Source: Candidatus Neomarinimicrobiota bacterium (GTDB lineage Bacteria > Fidelibacterota > UBA8477 > JABMPR01). Taken from it: a DNA stretch of 64,000 nt. Shown piece after piece: positions 1 through 8,751 of the stretch. Location of the stretch: contig JADHUM010000005.1 of the NCBI GenBank assembly GCA_016784545.1, positions 1 through 64,000 of the forward strand. The letters are read 5' to 3'. How positions within the stretch are numbered: position 1 is the first letter of the stretch; each line of letters starts with the position of its first letter. A program made the position numbers and the translations under genes. A model generated the notes under the pieces. It ran no database searches. It had not been told where the DNA came from and saw only the letters and a program-made list of their open reading frames with translations.

Positions 1-139
1 TCCTCAGTTCGGAGATTTGCCTTAAGCTTCCTTCAGATTCGCAGTCACCCACGACACCCTTGCTCTCGACTAGTGGTTGGAAACTACAATCCTCCACAGT
101 GGACTTGCACCACCTAGTTATTAACCATGCACGGCACAC
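1..139 (-). mobile_element. Group II intron, 5' end (domain I), cut by window edge
   Basis: Read on the minus strand, the segment starts with the group II 5' boundary GTGTG (at 139) followed by CCGTGCATGG, then GGTGGTGCAAGTCC, then AAGGGTGTCGTGGGTGAC, GAATCTGAAGGAAGC and GGCAAA. These blocks, in this order, are the conserved domain I core of bacterial group II introns. Only about 139 bases are inside the window, so the rest of the ribozyme and any reverse transcriptase/maturase lie to the left. The intron sits directly behind the U-tract of the terminator at 143-172, in the same orientation as the STAS gene. Insertion behind terminator hairpins is known for class C introns, but I cannot assign the class from this part. 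I see no open reading frame of note in it. Confidence 0.88.
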
Positions 140-142
140 ACC

Positions 143-172
143 AAAAAAAAGCGACCACGGTCGCTTTTTTTT
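143..172 (-). terminator. Rho-independent terminator of the STAS gene
   Basis: A perfect 6-bp stem (GCGACC / GGTCGC, 151-164) with a 2-base loop is flanked by eight A and eight T, so it can also end transcription from the left. On the minus strand it lies 19 bases behind the STAS stop codon. Its T-tract borders the group II intron 5' end. Confidence 0.85.
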
Positions 173-190
173 ATCCATAAACTTGTAAGT

Positions 191-526
191 CTATTTTTTT
201 AGTGCGGTCTCTTCGTCATCAACAATAGTGAACACATCATCCAGCTTGGATATTTTGATGAGAGAGGCAATTTTTGCCTGCGGTTTAACCAGAAAGCATT
301 CACCGCCTTTAATTGTTGCCTGGCGTTTCGCAAATAGCAATCCACCCAGACCGGTACTGTCAACCATTCTGACATTTTCCATGTTGATAATGATATTTTT
401 GAAGTCCGATTCTGCAATGGCCATAAAAATGTCACGCTTAAAGGCCTTTACTCCACGGATATCAAAGGTTGTATTCTGGACTCTCACGATGAGAGTATCA
501 TTTTTAAATTCTGTCTCAAATTTCAT
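191..526 (-). CDS. STAS-domain protein (anti-sigma factor antagonist-like)
   Basis: A 111-residue protein made of one STAS domain, as in SpoIIAA/RsbV-type anti-anti-sigma factors. These bind and sequester an anti-sigma kinase and are switched by phosphorylation of a serine; here the site is in MVDSTGLGG (Ser57, after Asp56). The fold pattern is complete: N-terminal strands, the IIINMENV strand before the site, and a C-terminal KISKLDDVF helix. I chose the ATG at 526 (GGGA about 11 bases upstream); a TTG at 550 would add eight residues. No kinase or phosphatase partner lies in the window, so the signalling partner is unknown. It could equally act in a non-sigma STAS pathway. Domain call is strong, the role is inference. 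Confidence 0.85.
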   Translation of the reverse strand: MKFETEFKNDTLIVRVQNTTFDIRGVKAFKRDIFMAIAESDFKNIIINMENVRMVDSTGLGGLLFAKRQATIKGGECFLVKPQAKIASLIKISKLDDVFTIVDDEETALKK

Positions 527-729
527 TTGATGGGATTCCCACTTGCACAAAAATATTTAGTGCTTTTCACTCTATTCGACGTCTTTAAACCACAAAGACC
601 AGTTCCGAGTTCAATAACGCAAGCCCGAATATATTCGATGTCCATTATGAGGGCAAGGTCATAACCAGTGTAATCTGAAATAAATTCCTAAGCTTTATTC
701 TATAACAGGGGTCTAGAATTTCTATTAAA

Positions 730-2415
730 ATGCTGGCTGTGAAAAATGGACTAAAGATATTGCGCAACTTCTTGGGATTGGTCATTAAATTGTCCATACT
801 TCCCCTTGTTCTATACACCTCAACTGTATCATTACCCCATCATACTGCGGGACCTGTGAGTTTCTGGCTGGGTACACTTTTAATTTTAATCGGTTTACAT
901 GGAATGATGCTTGCCGATCTTTTAATTCTAAGATTTGGAAATGGCAATCTTCACTTCTCTACAAAAATATCCCGTTTGGTAGATGTGGGCTTTTATGCCA
1001 GAACCCGACATCCATTTACCTGGTTTTTCTCCATCTATCAAGCTGGAGTTTTTCTCATATTCATAGGACTTACCTGGCAAACCTTGATCCTGTCCCTGAT
1101 TTTTCCTTTGATTTACTTTTTATGGCTCCTGATGTATCAAGAGCCTCTTCTTTCCCGATCCCTGGGTGAATCTTATCTGGTGTATAAAAAGAATACACCA
1201 TTCTGGTATTGGAAAGTAAAGGTCGCAGATAATCTCCAGGTAGGTTTTCGGCCACAACTTGTATGGCTCATTGGCATGCTATTTATTCGCTTCTGGTACA
1301 GAATTAAGGTAGAGGGTACTGAAAACATTCCTCATAACCGACCATTTCTCGTTGTATCCAATCATGAATGCTATCTGGATCCATTTCTATTTGCCATTTT
1401 CATACCTTACGAGATAAAATTTGTGACCACGGCTGACGTTTTCACAACACCTCTGATGCGTTTTTTACTCAAAGGGACTGGCAGCTTTCCAATGCATAGA
1501 CATAAGCAGGACTTAACATCTATTCGCACCATGATTAGGATGATAAGCAAGGGGCAGGTTGTTTGTATTTTCCCCGAGGGGGGTAGATCTCTTGATGGCT
1601 CTCCCCTGCCAATCCTCAAAGAAACTCTAAAACTTATTCAACACTGTAAAGTACCCATTTTACCAGTTCATCTTGATGGGGCCTATGAAATATGGCCCAG
1701 GTGGGCACCAAATCGCAGACGGGGAAAGGTCAGAGTTTCCTTCAAGCCCATTATTCCACTTGAGGCTCAGTCTGATTTGAATGAATTAGAGAATCAAATA
1801 AAAGCCAACATCTTTGCAGAGGAAAAAATCTTTCGCAGGGTAAAAAGCAGGACAATTACTCGTGGGATGGAACATTTATTATGGGCCTGTATTAAATGTC
1901 GTACGCGCAATTCAATCGAGGTAACTTCTGGCCAAAACCTCAGGTGCAATAGCTGTGGTACGGAGTGGCAGGTGGCTGATGATTATACATTTAACACTTC
2001 CACCGAAACCCAGCCTCTCTCCAGCATTCAATGGATTAAACAGATCGAAGCGGATATTTTAGGATATCCCCTCAATCTTGATCTTCCTTTTACCCTTGAG
2101 AAGGATGAAATTATTCAGCTTCATACTCCAATTGTAAAATATGAAAGTGAAGAAGCTGTACTTGAGGGTAATGACCTGAGCTTAACGCTCTCAAACCAGA
2201 GAGTCGTACTGTCTGACAAACAGAATCAAATCCAGTCCTGGTCCCTGGCAAATATCACAATATTCACCATGGATTACTTCAATGCAGTTTCTATTGGGGT
2301 AGGAGGTATAAGACACAGCTTTAAACTTCCCCCGCGAGAAATCAGCCTCAAGTGGCAAACTTATTTTGATACACTAAGGGCCGAATTTTCGAACAATGTT
2401 GCCAATTCAGTCTGA
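730..2415 (+). CDS. Multidomain membrane acyltransferase: methyltransferase-like N-terminus, PlsC domain, zinc ribbon, C-terminal PH-like domain
   Basis: A 561-residue protein with an unusual order of parts. Residues 15-140 hold four or five membrane segments with ARTRHPFTWFF (90-100) and EPLL..LGESYLVYKK (138-154), the pattern of isoprenylcysteine/phospholipid methyltransferases. Residues 190-345 are a PlsC-type 1-acylglycerol-phosphate acyltransferase domain: SNHECYLDP gives the HX4D catalytic pair (His212, Asp217) and IFPEGGRS (280-287) is the acceptor-binding block. A four-cysteine zinc ribbon follows (Cys387/390 and 406/409), then about 100 residues that look like a bacterial PH domain. 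I infer a membrane enzyme acylating lysophosphatidic acid or a related lipid. Whether the N-terminal part is catalytic is unclear. The ATG has only a weak ribosome binding site. Confidence 0.8.
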   Translation: MLAVKNGLKILRNFLGLVIKLSILPLVLYTSTVSLPHHTAGPVSFWLGTLLILIGLHGMMLADLLILRFGNGNLHFSTKISRLVDVGFYARTRHPFTWFFSIYQAGVFLIFIGLTWQTLILSLIFPLIYFLWLLMYQEPLLSRSLGESYLVYKKNTPFWYWKVKVADNLQVGFRPQLVWLIGMLFIRFWYRIKVEGTENIPHNRPFLVVSNHECYLDPFLFAIFIPYEIKFVTTADVFTTPLMRFLLKGTGSFPMHRHKQDLTSIRTMIRMISKGQVVCIFPEGGRSLDGSPLPILKETLKLIQHCKVPILPVHLDGAYEIWPRWAPNRRRGKVRVSFKPIIPLEAQSDLNELENQIKANIFAEEKIFRRVKSRTITRGMEHLLWACIKCRTRNSIEVTSGQNLRCNSCGTEWQVADDYTFNTSTETQPLSSIQWIKQIEADILGYPLNLDLPFTLEKDEIIQLHTPIVKYESEEAVLEGNDLSLTLSNQRVVLSDKQNQIQSWSLANITIFTMDYFNAVSIGVGGIRHSFKLPPREISLKWQTYFDTLRAEFSNNVANSV

Positions 2416-2446
2416 TATTCCCTTAATCATTCGAAATAAATAGCAC

Positions 2447-2476
2447 TTTCCCCCTTTTTAATCTCCCTTATCTTTG
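2447..2476 (+). promoter_or_regulatory. Bacteroidetes-type promoter candidate for the OPT gene
   Basis: TATCTTTG (2469-2476) fits the -7 consensus TAnnTTTG. Eighteen bases upstream is TTTC (2447-2450), one base off the -33 TTTG. The GTG start of the transporter is 29 bases downstream, with AAGAAAGGG as ribosome binding site between. Confidence 0.5.
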
Positions 2477-2505
2477 CGGTCACATCAAGATAAGAAAGGG
2501 ATATC

Positions 2506-4389
2506 GTGAGTAAGCCATTACCTGAAATTACAGTTAAAGCAGTTTTCCTCGGCATAATACTATCCATGGTCCTGGCTGGCGCCAATGCCTACCTGGGTCT
2601 TTTCGCTGGCATGACAGCCTCCGCTTCTATTCCAGCAGCTGTGATCAGTATGGGTGTTTTGAGTTTATTCAAAAATCATAATATTCTTGAAGATAACATT
2701 GTCCAAACCGCCGCCTCTGCAGGTGAGTCCCTTGCAGCTGGTGTCATCTTCACTATCCCTGCTCTACTGCTCATGGGCTATTGGGAAACTTTCAATTATT
2801 TGGAGGTTGCTAAAATCGCCAGTGTGGGTGGATTAATTGGTGTCTTATTCACTATCCCGCTACGGCGCGCCCTCATCGTGGAAGCCAAACTGACTTATCC
2901 TGAAGGGGTGGCCACGGCAGCAGTGCTTGAGGCTGGGAATGCTAAAAGTGGAAGCGCTGAGGATGAGGTTCAGGGGGGGCTACGATTGCTCACCATGGCC
3001 AGTGTAACTGCCGCACTTATGAAATTGGGGCAACAAGGATTCGCTTTGTGGCATTCTGCCCTGGAAGGGGCCACTCATTTAGGACGTTCAGTTTTCGGTT
3101 TTGGAATGGATTTGTCACCAGCCTTGATTTCCGTAGGATACATCGTCGGTAGAAATATTAGTATACTTGTATTTTCAGGGGGGCTCATCTCGTGGTTCTT
3201 TGCAATTCCTATTTACACTGCTATTCATGGCTACGAAGGCAACGCTCTGGACGCTGCAAACACCATATGGGATACAGAAATCCGATATCTTGGTGTAGGT
3301 GCTATGGTCGTTGGTGGGATTTGGTCCTTAATCAAGCTCTTCAAGCCCCTCATGATTGGAATACAGGCAAGTTTAAGAGCTTACAGTAAAGTTCAGAGTG
3401 GTGAAGTCGTGCCGCGAGAAGAACAAGACATTCCCATTAAATATGTGGGGATTGCACTGCTCGTACTTATGATTCCCGTCTTTATTATTTATAATGATAT
3501 TCTTCCTACCCCCCAGCTGGCTGTTTTAATAACCATCATCATGATGGTCTTTGGCTTTTTCTTCTCAGCTGTAGCTGCCTACATGGCAGGTGTGGTGGGT
3601 TCATCAAATAACCCCATTTCAGGAGTTACGGTAGCCACTGTCCTTTTTGCTTCACTCCTGCTCCTGGCTATTCTGGGTGCAGGATCTCTGCAAGGGGCCG
3701 CAGCGGCCATTATGGTCGGCGCCGTCGTCTGTAATGCGGCTGCCATTGGAGGTGACAACCTTCAGGATTTAAAAACTGGACATATCGTTGGTGCAACACC
3801 GTGGAAGCAGCAAATAATGCAGGTCATTGGGGTTTTAAGCGCAGCTATAGTACTTGGGCTTGTGTTGGACATTCTGCACACGGCATATACCATTGGCTCC
3901 CCCACCCTTTCGGCACCTCAAGCCACCTTAATGAAGGCTGTGGCAGAGGGTGTTTTTCAGGGGAATTTACCCTGGGATATGGTAATCATGGGCGCCATCA
4001 TTGGTGTCATTATCATTGCCCTTGATATTCGCCAAGAACGCAAGGGCTCCGAATTTAGAATTCCAATTCTGGCTGTGGCCGTGGGTATATACCTGCCCAT
4101 TTCCCTGACTACGCCTATTTTCATCGGAGGAATGTTAGCTCATTTTGGTGACAAGATGGGTGCATCTGATGCTACGAGGAAAAAGGGTTTACTACTGGCA
4201 GCTGGAATGATCACTGGCGAAGCCATTATGGGTATTCTGGTAGCATTGCCAATCTTCCTAACTGCCGATAAAGATTGGTGGCCCAACTATGGTGGTTTTG
4301 GCTGGCTTGGACCTATCCTTGTGATTGCCATCGCCATCTGGTTCCTCACTACCTTAAAAACTGATAGAACACAAGTCGGAGAAAATTGA
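2506..4389 (+). CDS. Oligopeptide transporter, OPT family
   Basis: A 627-residue polytopic membrane protein with roughly 14-16 hydrophobic segments. The N-terminal block (KAVFLGIILSMVLAGANAYL, residues 11-30), VEAKLTYPEGVATAAVL and SSNNPISGVTVATVL are hallmarks of the bacterial OPT family, which imports peptides or related amide-rich compounds by proton coupling. Start is a GTG at 2506 with a good upstream GAAAGGG. The stop codon TGA shares a base with the ATG of the adenosine deaminase gene, so the two are translationally coupled. Whether the substrate is a peptide or a metal chelate cannot be told. Length is normal for the TIGR00733-type bacterial branch. Confidence 0.93.
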   Translation: MSKPLPEITVKAVFLGIILSMVLAGANAYLGLFAGMTASASIPAAVISMGVLSLFKNHNILEDNIVQTAASAGESLAAGVIFTIPALLLMGYWETFNYLEVAKIASVGGLIGVLFTIPLRRALIVEAKLTYPEGVATAAVLEAGNAKSGSAEDEVQGGLRLLTMASVTAALMKLGQQGFALWHSALEGATHLGRSVFGFGMDLSPALISVGYIVGRNISILVFSGGLISWFFAIPIYTAIHGYEGNALDAANTIWDTEIRYLGVGAMVVGGIWSLIKLFKPLMIGIQASLRAYSKVQSGEVVPREEQDIPIKYVGIALLVLMIPVFIIYNDILPTPQLAVLITIIMMVFGFFFSAVAAYMAGVVGSSNNPISGVTVATVLFASLLLLAILGAGSLQGAAAAIMVGAVVCNAAAIGGDNLQDLKTGHIVGATPWKQQIMQVIGVLSAAIVLGLVLDILHTAYTIGSPTLSAPQATLMKAVAEGVFQGNLPWDMVIMGAIIGVIIIALDIRQERKGSEFRIPILAVAVGIYLPISLTTPIFIGGMLAHFGDKMGASDATRKKGLLLAAGMITGEAIMGILVALPIFLTADKDWWPNYGGFGWLGPILVIAIAIWFLTTLKTDRTQVGEN

Positions 4390-5444
4390 TGAAACCGGTT
4401 CGAAGAGATTTCTTAATTGAGCTTCCCAAGCCAGAACTTCACTGTCACCTTGATGGCTCCCTGAGATTGGAAACCATGCTGGATTTGGCTCAGAAAGATA
4501 AGGTTGAATTACCTGCCAAAGATCTGGATGGTCTTAAAAAGGCAGTGGTTGTCCAAAACCGAGTCAAGAGTCTGGAAGAGTACATTGAAAAATTCCAATT
4601 TACCCTGGCCGTCCTCCAAACCCCTGAGGCATTGGAACGTGCTGCTTTTGAGCTGGCCGAAGATGCAGCAGCTGAGAATGTGCGACATCTGGAAGTGAGA
4701 TACTCCCCTATTCTGCACAAAGACAAGGGTATGACCCCCATGGAATCACTGGATGCAGTAATCAAGGGTCTACGGGATGCTGAACATGAATTCAATATCA
4801 GTACCGGGGTCATCATTTGTGGAATCAGGAATTTTTCTATTGAATCATCTATTGAGCTCGCAGAACTCGCCATCGCCTATAAGTACAGGGGTGTTGTGGG
4901 ATACGACCTTGCTGGGGCAGAAGAAAATTTTCCTGCAAAGGATCATCTTGAAGCCTTCTATCTGATTCGCAATAACAATGTTAACGTAACCCTCCATGCA
5001 GGAGAAGCCTACGGGCCCCAGTCAATCCATCAGGCCATCCACTATTGTGGAGCAAATCGTATTGGACATGGTACCCGTCTGAGAGAAGATGGTGACCTTA
5101 TGAATTACATTAATGACCACCGTATTTGTCTTGAAGTTTGTCTTACCTCAAACTTTCAAACTGGCACTATTGGCAAAGTTGGTAATCATCCCCTCAAGTT
5201 TTACCATGACTACGGTTTGAGACTGAGTTTGAATACGGACAATAGGCTCATTAGCGGTGTTACATTGGTAGATGAGTATATGCTGGCCCACAAAACCTTT
5301 AATTTCAATATGGAAGATTTTAAGGATTTTATTATCAGCGGATTTAAAAGCGCTTTTCTTGAGCACCGAGAACGTACAAAATTAATCAAGGAAGTTGCCC
5401 ATCAGATAGATGATTATCTAGGGATGGGAGCGCATAAGTACTAA
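4389..5444 (+). CDS. add: Adenosine deaminase family protein
   Basis: A 351-residue metal-dependent hydrolase of the adenosine/AMP deaminase family, converting adenosine (or deoxyadenosine, possibly adenine) to inosine. The zinc and catalytic residues are all visible: HCH (His18, His20), HAGE (His203, Glu206), IGHG (His227) and NTDN (Asp284). The motif after NTD is N rather than the second D of animal enzymes; I believe this variant also occurs in bacterial members. The ATG at 4389 overlaps the OPT stop; a TTG one codon earlier is less likely. Coupling with an OPT transporter suggests scavenging of imported peptides and nucleosides, which is inference. Substrate among adenosine, adenine and related compounds is not settled. 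Confidence 0.9.
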   Translation: MKPVRRDFLIELPKPELHCHLDGSLRLETMLDLAQKDKVELPAKDLDGLKKAVVVQNRVKSLEEYIEKFQFTLAVLQTPEALERAAFELAEDAAAENVRHLEVRYSPILHKDKGMTPMESLDAVIKGLRDAEHEFNISTGVIICGIRNFSIESSIELAELAIAYKYRGVVGYDLAGAEENFPAKDHLEAFYLIRNNNVNVTLHAGEAYGPQSIHQAIHYCGANRIGHGTRLREDGDLMNYINDHRICLEVCLTSNFQTGTIGKVGNHPLKFYHDYGLRLSLNTDNRLISGVTLVDEYMLAHKTFNFNMEDFKDFIISGFKSAFLEHRERTKLIKEVAHQIDDYLGMGAHKY

Positions 5445-5455
5445 GCTGATTAGCT

Positions 5456-5647
5456 TTATTTATTTTTTCTGAGCAATCCCAGGGATGGATTTTCGGGAAT
5501 ATCATCATGGCAGCCAGAATTACAGCCTGAGCAACTGACAGACTCGCCTTTGGGAGCTTTCCCCAGATTATAGAAATACTTCACAGTAAACCATATGGCG
5601 ATGCCAACAGCCAAAGTCACCATTAACAAGTCAATCAACTGAGCCAA
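5456..5647 (-). CDS. FeoB-associated Cys-rich membrane protein
   Basis: A 63-residue protein with one N-terminal membrane helix (residues 6-24) followed by a cysteine cluster CSGCNSGC (Cys39, 42, 46). This is the layout of the FeoB-associated Cys-rich family, which sits next to feoB in many bacteria and may replace FeoC, perhaps handling iron or redox state at the permease. Its start overlaps the 3' end of feoB by 13 bases, so it is the last gene of the fur-feoA-feoB operon. Function is by association only. Confidence 0.85.
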   Translation of the reverse strand: MAQLIDLLMVTLAVGIAIWFTVKYFYNLGKAPKGESVSCSGCNSGCHDDIPENPSLGLLRKNK

Positions 5648-7908
5648 TTAAACATCCCCCCAAAATAAGTTACAGCAAAGGCCAGTGTGTATGCCAGCCC
5701 CAGTGAATATGCAATTGAAAATAAGGTATATGCCCAGGTGCCGGTTTCTCGTTTAATAGCTGCTACCGTTGCCAGACAGGGCGTATAGAGTAACGTGAAT
5801 ACCAGAAAGCTCAGTGCAACAAGGGGTGTCATTCCAGAGGACCTTAGACCACTGATCACTCCCTGGCTGCCTTCATCAACATCCTCACCAACACCGAGCA
5901 GGACACCATAGGTCGAAACAACAATTTCTTTGGCAACAAAACCTGTAATAAGGGCCACGCTTTCCCGCCAGGTAAATCCAAGAGGTCGGACAATAGGCTC
6001 AAATATTTTCCCAACGCGTCCTATCCATTTTTGCTCAGTAATATCCCCAATCTCCTCTTGGCGAAGCTTGTTGAGTTCCTTGGTTTCCTCGCTAGCTAAC
6101 GCTTCCTGCAATAGCTGGAATTGACGATGAAGTTCCTGATAACTTGCGCTGGCTGAATAGTCCACCATCTCAGAATGGTATGCTCGTCGGTCCTTTAAAA
6201 CTGATTTTTTGAATTTTGATCCCAGGTCGATCAATTGGAAATCATAATTTTGGGTCAGTGTCATTCTTTCTTTCTGATAATCTCTTTCCAACTCAACTTC
6301 TCTAGGGAAGTATCCCAGAACCCAGATAATAACAGATCCAACCAGAATGACAGTACCCATTTTCTGGATAAACAGATAGCCTCGTTCCCAGGTATGCAGG
6401 ATAAGCGACCGCAGCGTCGGACGCTGATAGGGTGGCAACTCCAGTACAAAGGGTTTAGACATGCCCTTCAGAATGGTTCGGCTGAAAAGCTTGCCACTGG
6501 CTATAGCTGCGACAATGCCCAATATATACATGGAAAAAATTACCGTCGCAGCGTTATCAGGAAAAAAGGCCCCAGCTACAAGGACATAAACCGGCAATCT
6601 TGCAGAACAACTCATAAAGGGGTTGATAAGGACTGTGAGAATTCTATCTCGTCGTGACTCCAGGATGCGGGTTCCCATAATCGCTGGGACATTACAACCA
6701 AACCCCATGATCATGGGGATGAATGCTTTCCCGTGAAGCCCAATATTGTGCATGACCCTATCCATGATAAAAGCAACCCTGGCCATGTACCCTGAATCTT
6801 CCAGTACAGCTATAATGAAAAAGAGTATAAAAATGTTAGGTAAGAATACAGCGATGGCACCAACGCCACCGATGACACCATCCACCAGTAAACTGGCAAA
6901 CATACTTTCTGGCATGAGGCCGGAAATAAAATTCATGAGCCATACAAGACCAGAGTCGATCCAGTCCATGGGAATCGACCCCAGATCATAGGTCAGTTTG
7001 AACATGAGCCACATGAAAAGACCAAAAATAGGCAAACCTAACCAGCGATTGGTGATCACCCTATCTATCTGGCGGCTATAATCCGCAGTAGCGATGATGC
7101 TTTCGACCACGCACTCACGCAGTGCACCTTGAATAAACCCATAGCGCGCATGGGAAATAATTGCCCTCCCAGTATCTTTGAATAATACCTCAATCCTGTC
7201 AATGGAGACCCTGGCCTGATCGAGAATGTCAGTTCCATTAGGATGGAGCCGAACTTCATCACGCGTTTGCTTATCCGATTCCAACAGTTTGATACTGGTC
7301 CATCGGCTATGCTTATCAGTAACATTATTTTTTTGAATCAGAGGAGTGAGCTTTTGAATTTCTAATTCGATATCTCTGGGGTAGCTAATGTCAATGAGGC
7401 GAGACTTCATGGATATTTCAGTACATACCCGTAAAATTTTCTCCTTGAGGAGGTCAATACCCTCACCTGTGCGCCCAACTACAGGAACCACTGGGGCACC
7501 TAAAAGGATTGCCAGCGTATCGGCATCTATTTGCAGACCTTTCTCATGTGCCATATCCATCATATTGAGAACAATGACCAGGGGTTTGCCCAATTCTATA
7601 AGTTGAGTTGTGAGAAAGAGATTACGCTCGAGGTTGGAGGCATCAATTATATTTACAACGACTTGAGCTTCATCTTGTTCAAGGTAGTGGCGAACCACAG
7701 TTTCCTCGGCCGAGAAAGCCGCTAAAGAGTATGTACCAGGGAGATCAATAACATCAAATTTGAGGTCTGAATAGTTATAGTGTCCTGATTTTTTCTCAAC
7801 TGTCACACCAGGCCAATTGCCGACCCGCTGCCTTGCGCCTGTCAGTGCATTAAAGATCGTGGTTTTACCACAGTTGGGATTGCCAGCTATTGCAATGTTA
7901 AAATTCAT
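5635..7908 (-). CDS. feoB: Ferrous iron transporter FeoB
   Basis: A 757-residue Fe(II) permease of the inner membrane. The N-terminal G domain has GNPNCGKT (9-16), the switch region NWPGVTVEKK, DLPG (55-58) and NMMD (115-118). The membrane part shows the two conserved gate repeats, including FMSCSARLPVYVL and FTLLYTPCLATVA. Between the GYFPRE end of a helix and the IGRVGKIFEP segment lies a charged soluble insertion of about 90 residues, rich in Glu, Lys and Gln and probably helical, longer than in E. coli FeoB. The start is one base behind the feoA stop. The upstream fur-type gene and the downstream Cys-rich gene complete an iron uptake operon, presumably repressed by iron. Confidence 0.97.
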   Translation of the reverse strand: MNFNIAIAGNPNCGKTTIFNALTGARQRVGNWPGVTVEKKSGHYNYSDLKFDVIDLPGTYSLAAFSAEETVVRHYLEQDEAQVVVNIIDASNLERNLFLTTQLIELGKPLVIVLNMMDMAHEKGLQIDADTLAILLGAPVVPVVGRTGEGIDLLKEKILRVCTEISMKSRLIDISYPRDIELEIQKLTPLIQKNNVTDKHSRWTSIKLLESDKQTRDEVRLHPNGTDILDQARVSIDRIEVLFKDTGRAIISHARYGFIQGALRECVVESIIATADYSRQIDRVITNRWLGLPIFGLFMWLMFKLTYDLGSIPMDWIDSGLVWLMNFISGLMPESMFASLLVDGVIGGVGAIAVFLPNIFILFFIIAVLEDSGYMARVAFIMDRVMHNIGLHGKAFIPMIMGFGCNVPAIMGTRILESRRDRILTVLINPFMSCSARLPVYVLVAGAFFPDNAATVIFSMYILGIVAAIASGKLFSRTILKGMSKPFVLELPPYQRPTLRSLILHTWERGYLFIQKMGTVILVGSVIIWVLGYFPREVELERDYQKERMTLTQNYDFQLIDLGSKFKKSVLKDRRAYHSEMVDYSASASYQELHRQFQLLQEALASEETKELNKLRQEEIGDITEQKWIGRVGKIFEPIVRPLGFTWRESVALITGFVAKEIVVSTYGVLLGVGEDVDEGSQGVISGLRSSGMTPLVALSFLVFTLLYTPCLATVAAIKRETGTWAYTLFSIAYSLGLAYTLAFAVTYFGGMFNWLS

Positions 7909-7909
7909 C

Positions 7910-8191
7910 CTAGGCTATCCGCTTGACACTGATTTTTTGTGCATCCATACCTCGCAGAGAAAGGTGATATCCTTTTACGATGAGTTCCATTGGATCACGG
8001 AGGGGTGCGTATTTATCAACACATATTTCAGCGTCACGGGTAATACCCATTTCAATCAGACGATGTCGGAAATTTTCACTCCCCCCAATTTCAACAATGC
8101 GACCCCTTTCACCGGGTTTTAAATCGCTGAGTCGTAAATCATTTTCATCTGAGATAGGCAGCCTGTGACGGGGTTTCTTAAAATTAAACAT
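7910..8191 (-). CDS. feoA: FeoA family protein
   Basis: A 93-residue SH3-like FeoA protein: RLSDLKPGERGRIVEIGG, then RHRLIEMGITRDAEICVDKYAP and the final strand DPMELIVKGYHLSLRGMDA are typical. FeoA is a small cytosolic partner needed for full FeoB activity. It is placed between the fur-type gene (50 bases upstream) and feoB (one base gap). The first 15 or so residues (FNFKKPRHRLPISD) precede the domain and appear as in other FCB-group FeoA proteins. Confidence 0.93.
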   Translation of the reverse strand: MFNFKKPRHRLPISDENDLRLSDLKPGERGRIVEIGGSENFRHRLIEMGITRDAEICVDKYAPLRDPMELIVKGYHLSLRGMDAQKISVKRIA

Positions 8192-8241
8192 TGCAGGTTT
8201 CCAGCATGTTACATACTTACCACTCTATGATAATACTTCAT

Positions 8242-8682
8242 TTAACTGGTTTTCTTGCAATCAGAGCAGGTTCCAAAAATGTGCATGGTATGCGTTGAGG
8301 GTGTAAAATCATTTTCTTCACAAACAGATAGCTGCTGAGCTTCCATTTCCAGATTAAAAAACTCTATGACCTTGCCACACCCCTCACAGATGAGATGATC
8401 ATGGTGCTCATCTTCACCCTTGCTGCGTTCAAATCGCATGCGTCCGTCCCCAAAATCCAACCTGGTGACCAGACTTTGATCAACCAGAGCTTCAAGGGAA
8501 CGATATACTGTTGCTCGACTAACATTTTTTTGTTTCTTGATAAGCTCAAGATAAATCTCTTCGGCATCAAAATGTTCGTGAGTTGCGTCTAGTAATTTTA
8601 ACAGAGCAATGCGTTGAGTTGTCGCTTTGAGTTCATGCTCCCGGAGCACTTGCTTTAATTCTTGATTTTTTGCTGCAGACAT
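8242..8682 (-). CDS. fur: Fur family transcriptional regulator
   Basis: A 146-residue metal-sensing repressor. The winged-helix part contains ATTQRIALLKLL and SRATVYRSLEALV; the dimerisation part has HHDHLICEGCGKVIEF and a second Cys pair CSDC (Cys99/102 and 139/142), the structural zinc site of Fur and PerR. I chose the ATG at 8682 because GGAG lies eight bases upstream; an ATG at 8724 would add a 14-residue extension with no family match. It precedes feoAB in the same direction, so it most likely controls iron uptake and its own gene through the palindrome at 8737-8751. Fur versus PerR or Zur cannot be fully separated from sequence, but the feo context favours Fur. Confidence 0.92.
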   Translation of the reverse strand: MSAAKNQELKQVLREHELKATTQRIALLKLLDATHEHFDAEEIYLELIKKQKNVSRATVYRSLEALVDQSLVTRLDFGDGRMRFERSKGEDEHHDHLICEGCGKVIEFFNLEMEAQQLSVCEENDFTPSTHTMHIFGTCSDCKKTS

Positions 8683-8736
8683 GATCCATTCTCCTCTCAT
8701 TTTGAAAATAAGAATGAATCTCATCTACACAAGTGC

Positions 8737-8751
8737 AAATAAGTCTCATTT
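8737..8751 (-). promoter_or_regulatory. Possible Fur-family operator upstream of fur-feoAB
   Basis: On the minus strand this is AAATGAG-A-CTTATTT, a 7-1-7 inverted repeat with six of seven matching positions, the architecture of Fur/PerR boxes. It lies 55 bases upstream of the fur start codon, among several ATGAGA-type half-sites (8711-8725). Autoregulation is inferred. Confidence 0.45.

Noticed and set aside
1-139. Possible rRNA or tmRNA fragment
   Set aside because: The order of conserved words (GTGTGCC, GGTGCAAGTCC, AAGGGTGTC, GAATCTGAAGGAAGC) is that of group II intron domain I, not of rRNA.
6235-6657. 140-residue plus-strand frame
   Set aside because: It lies antisense within feoB, which has full family motifs; a shadow frame.
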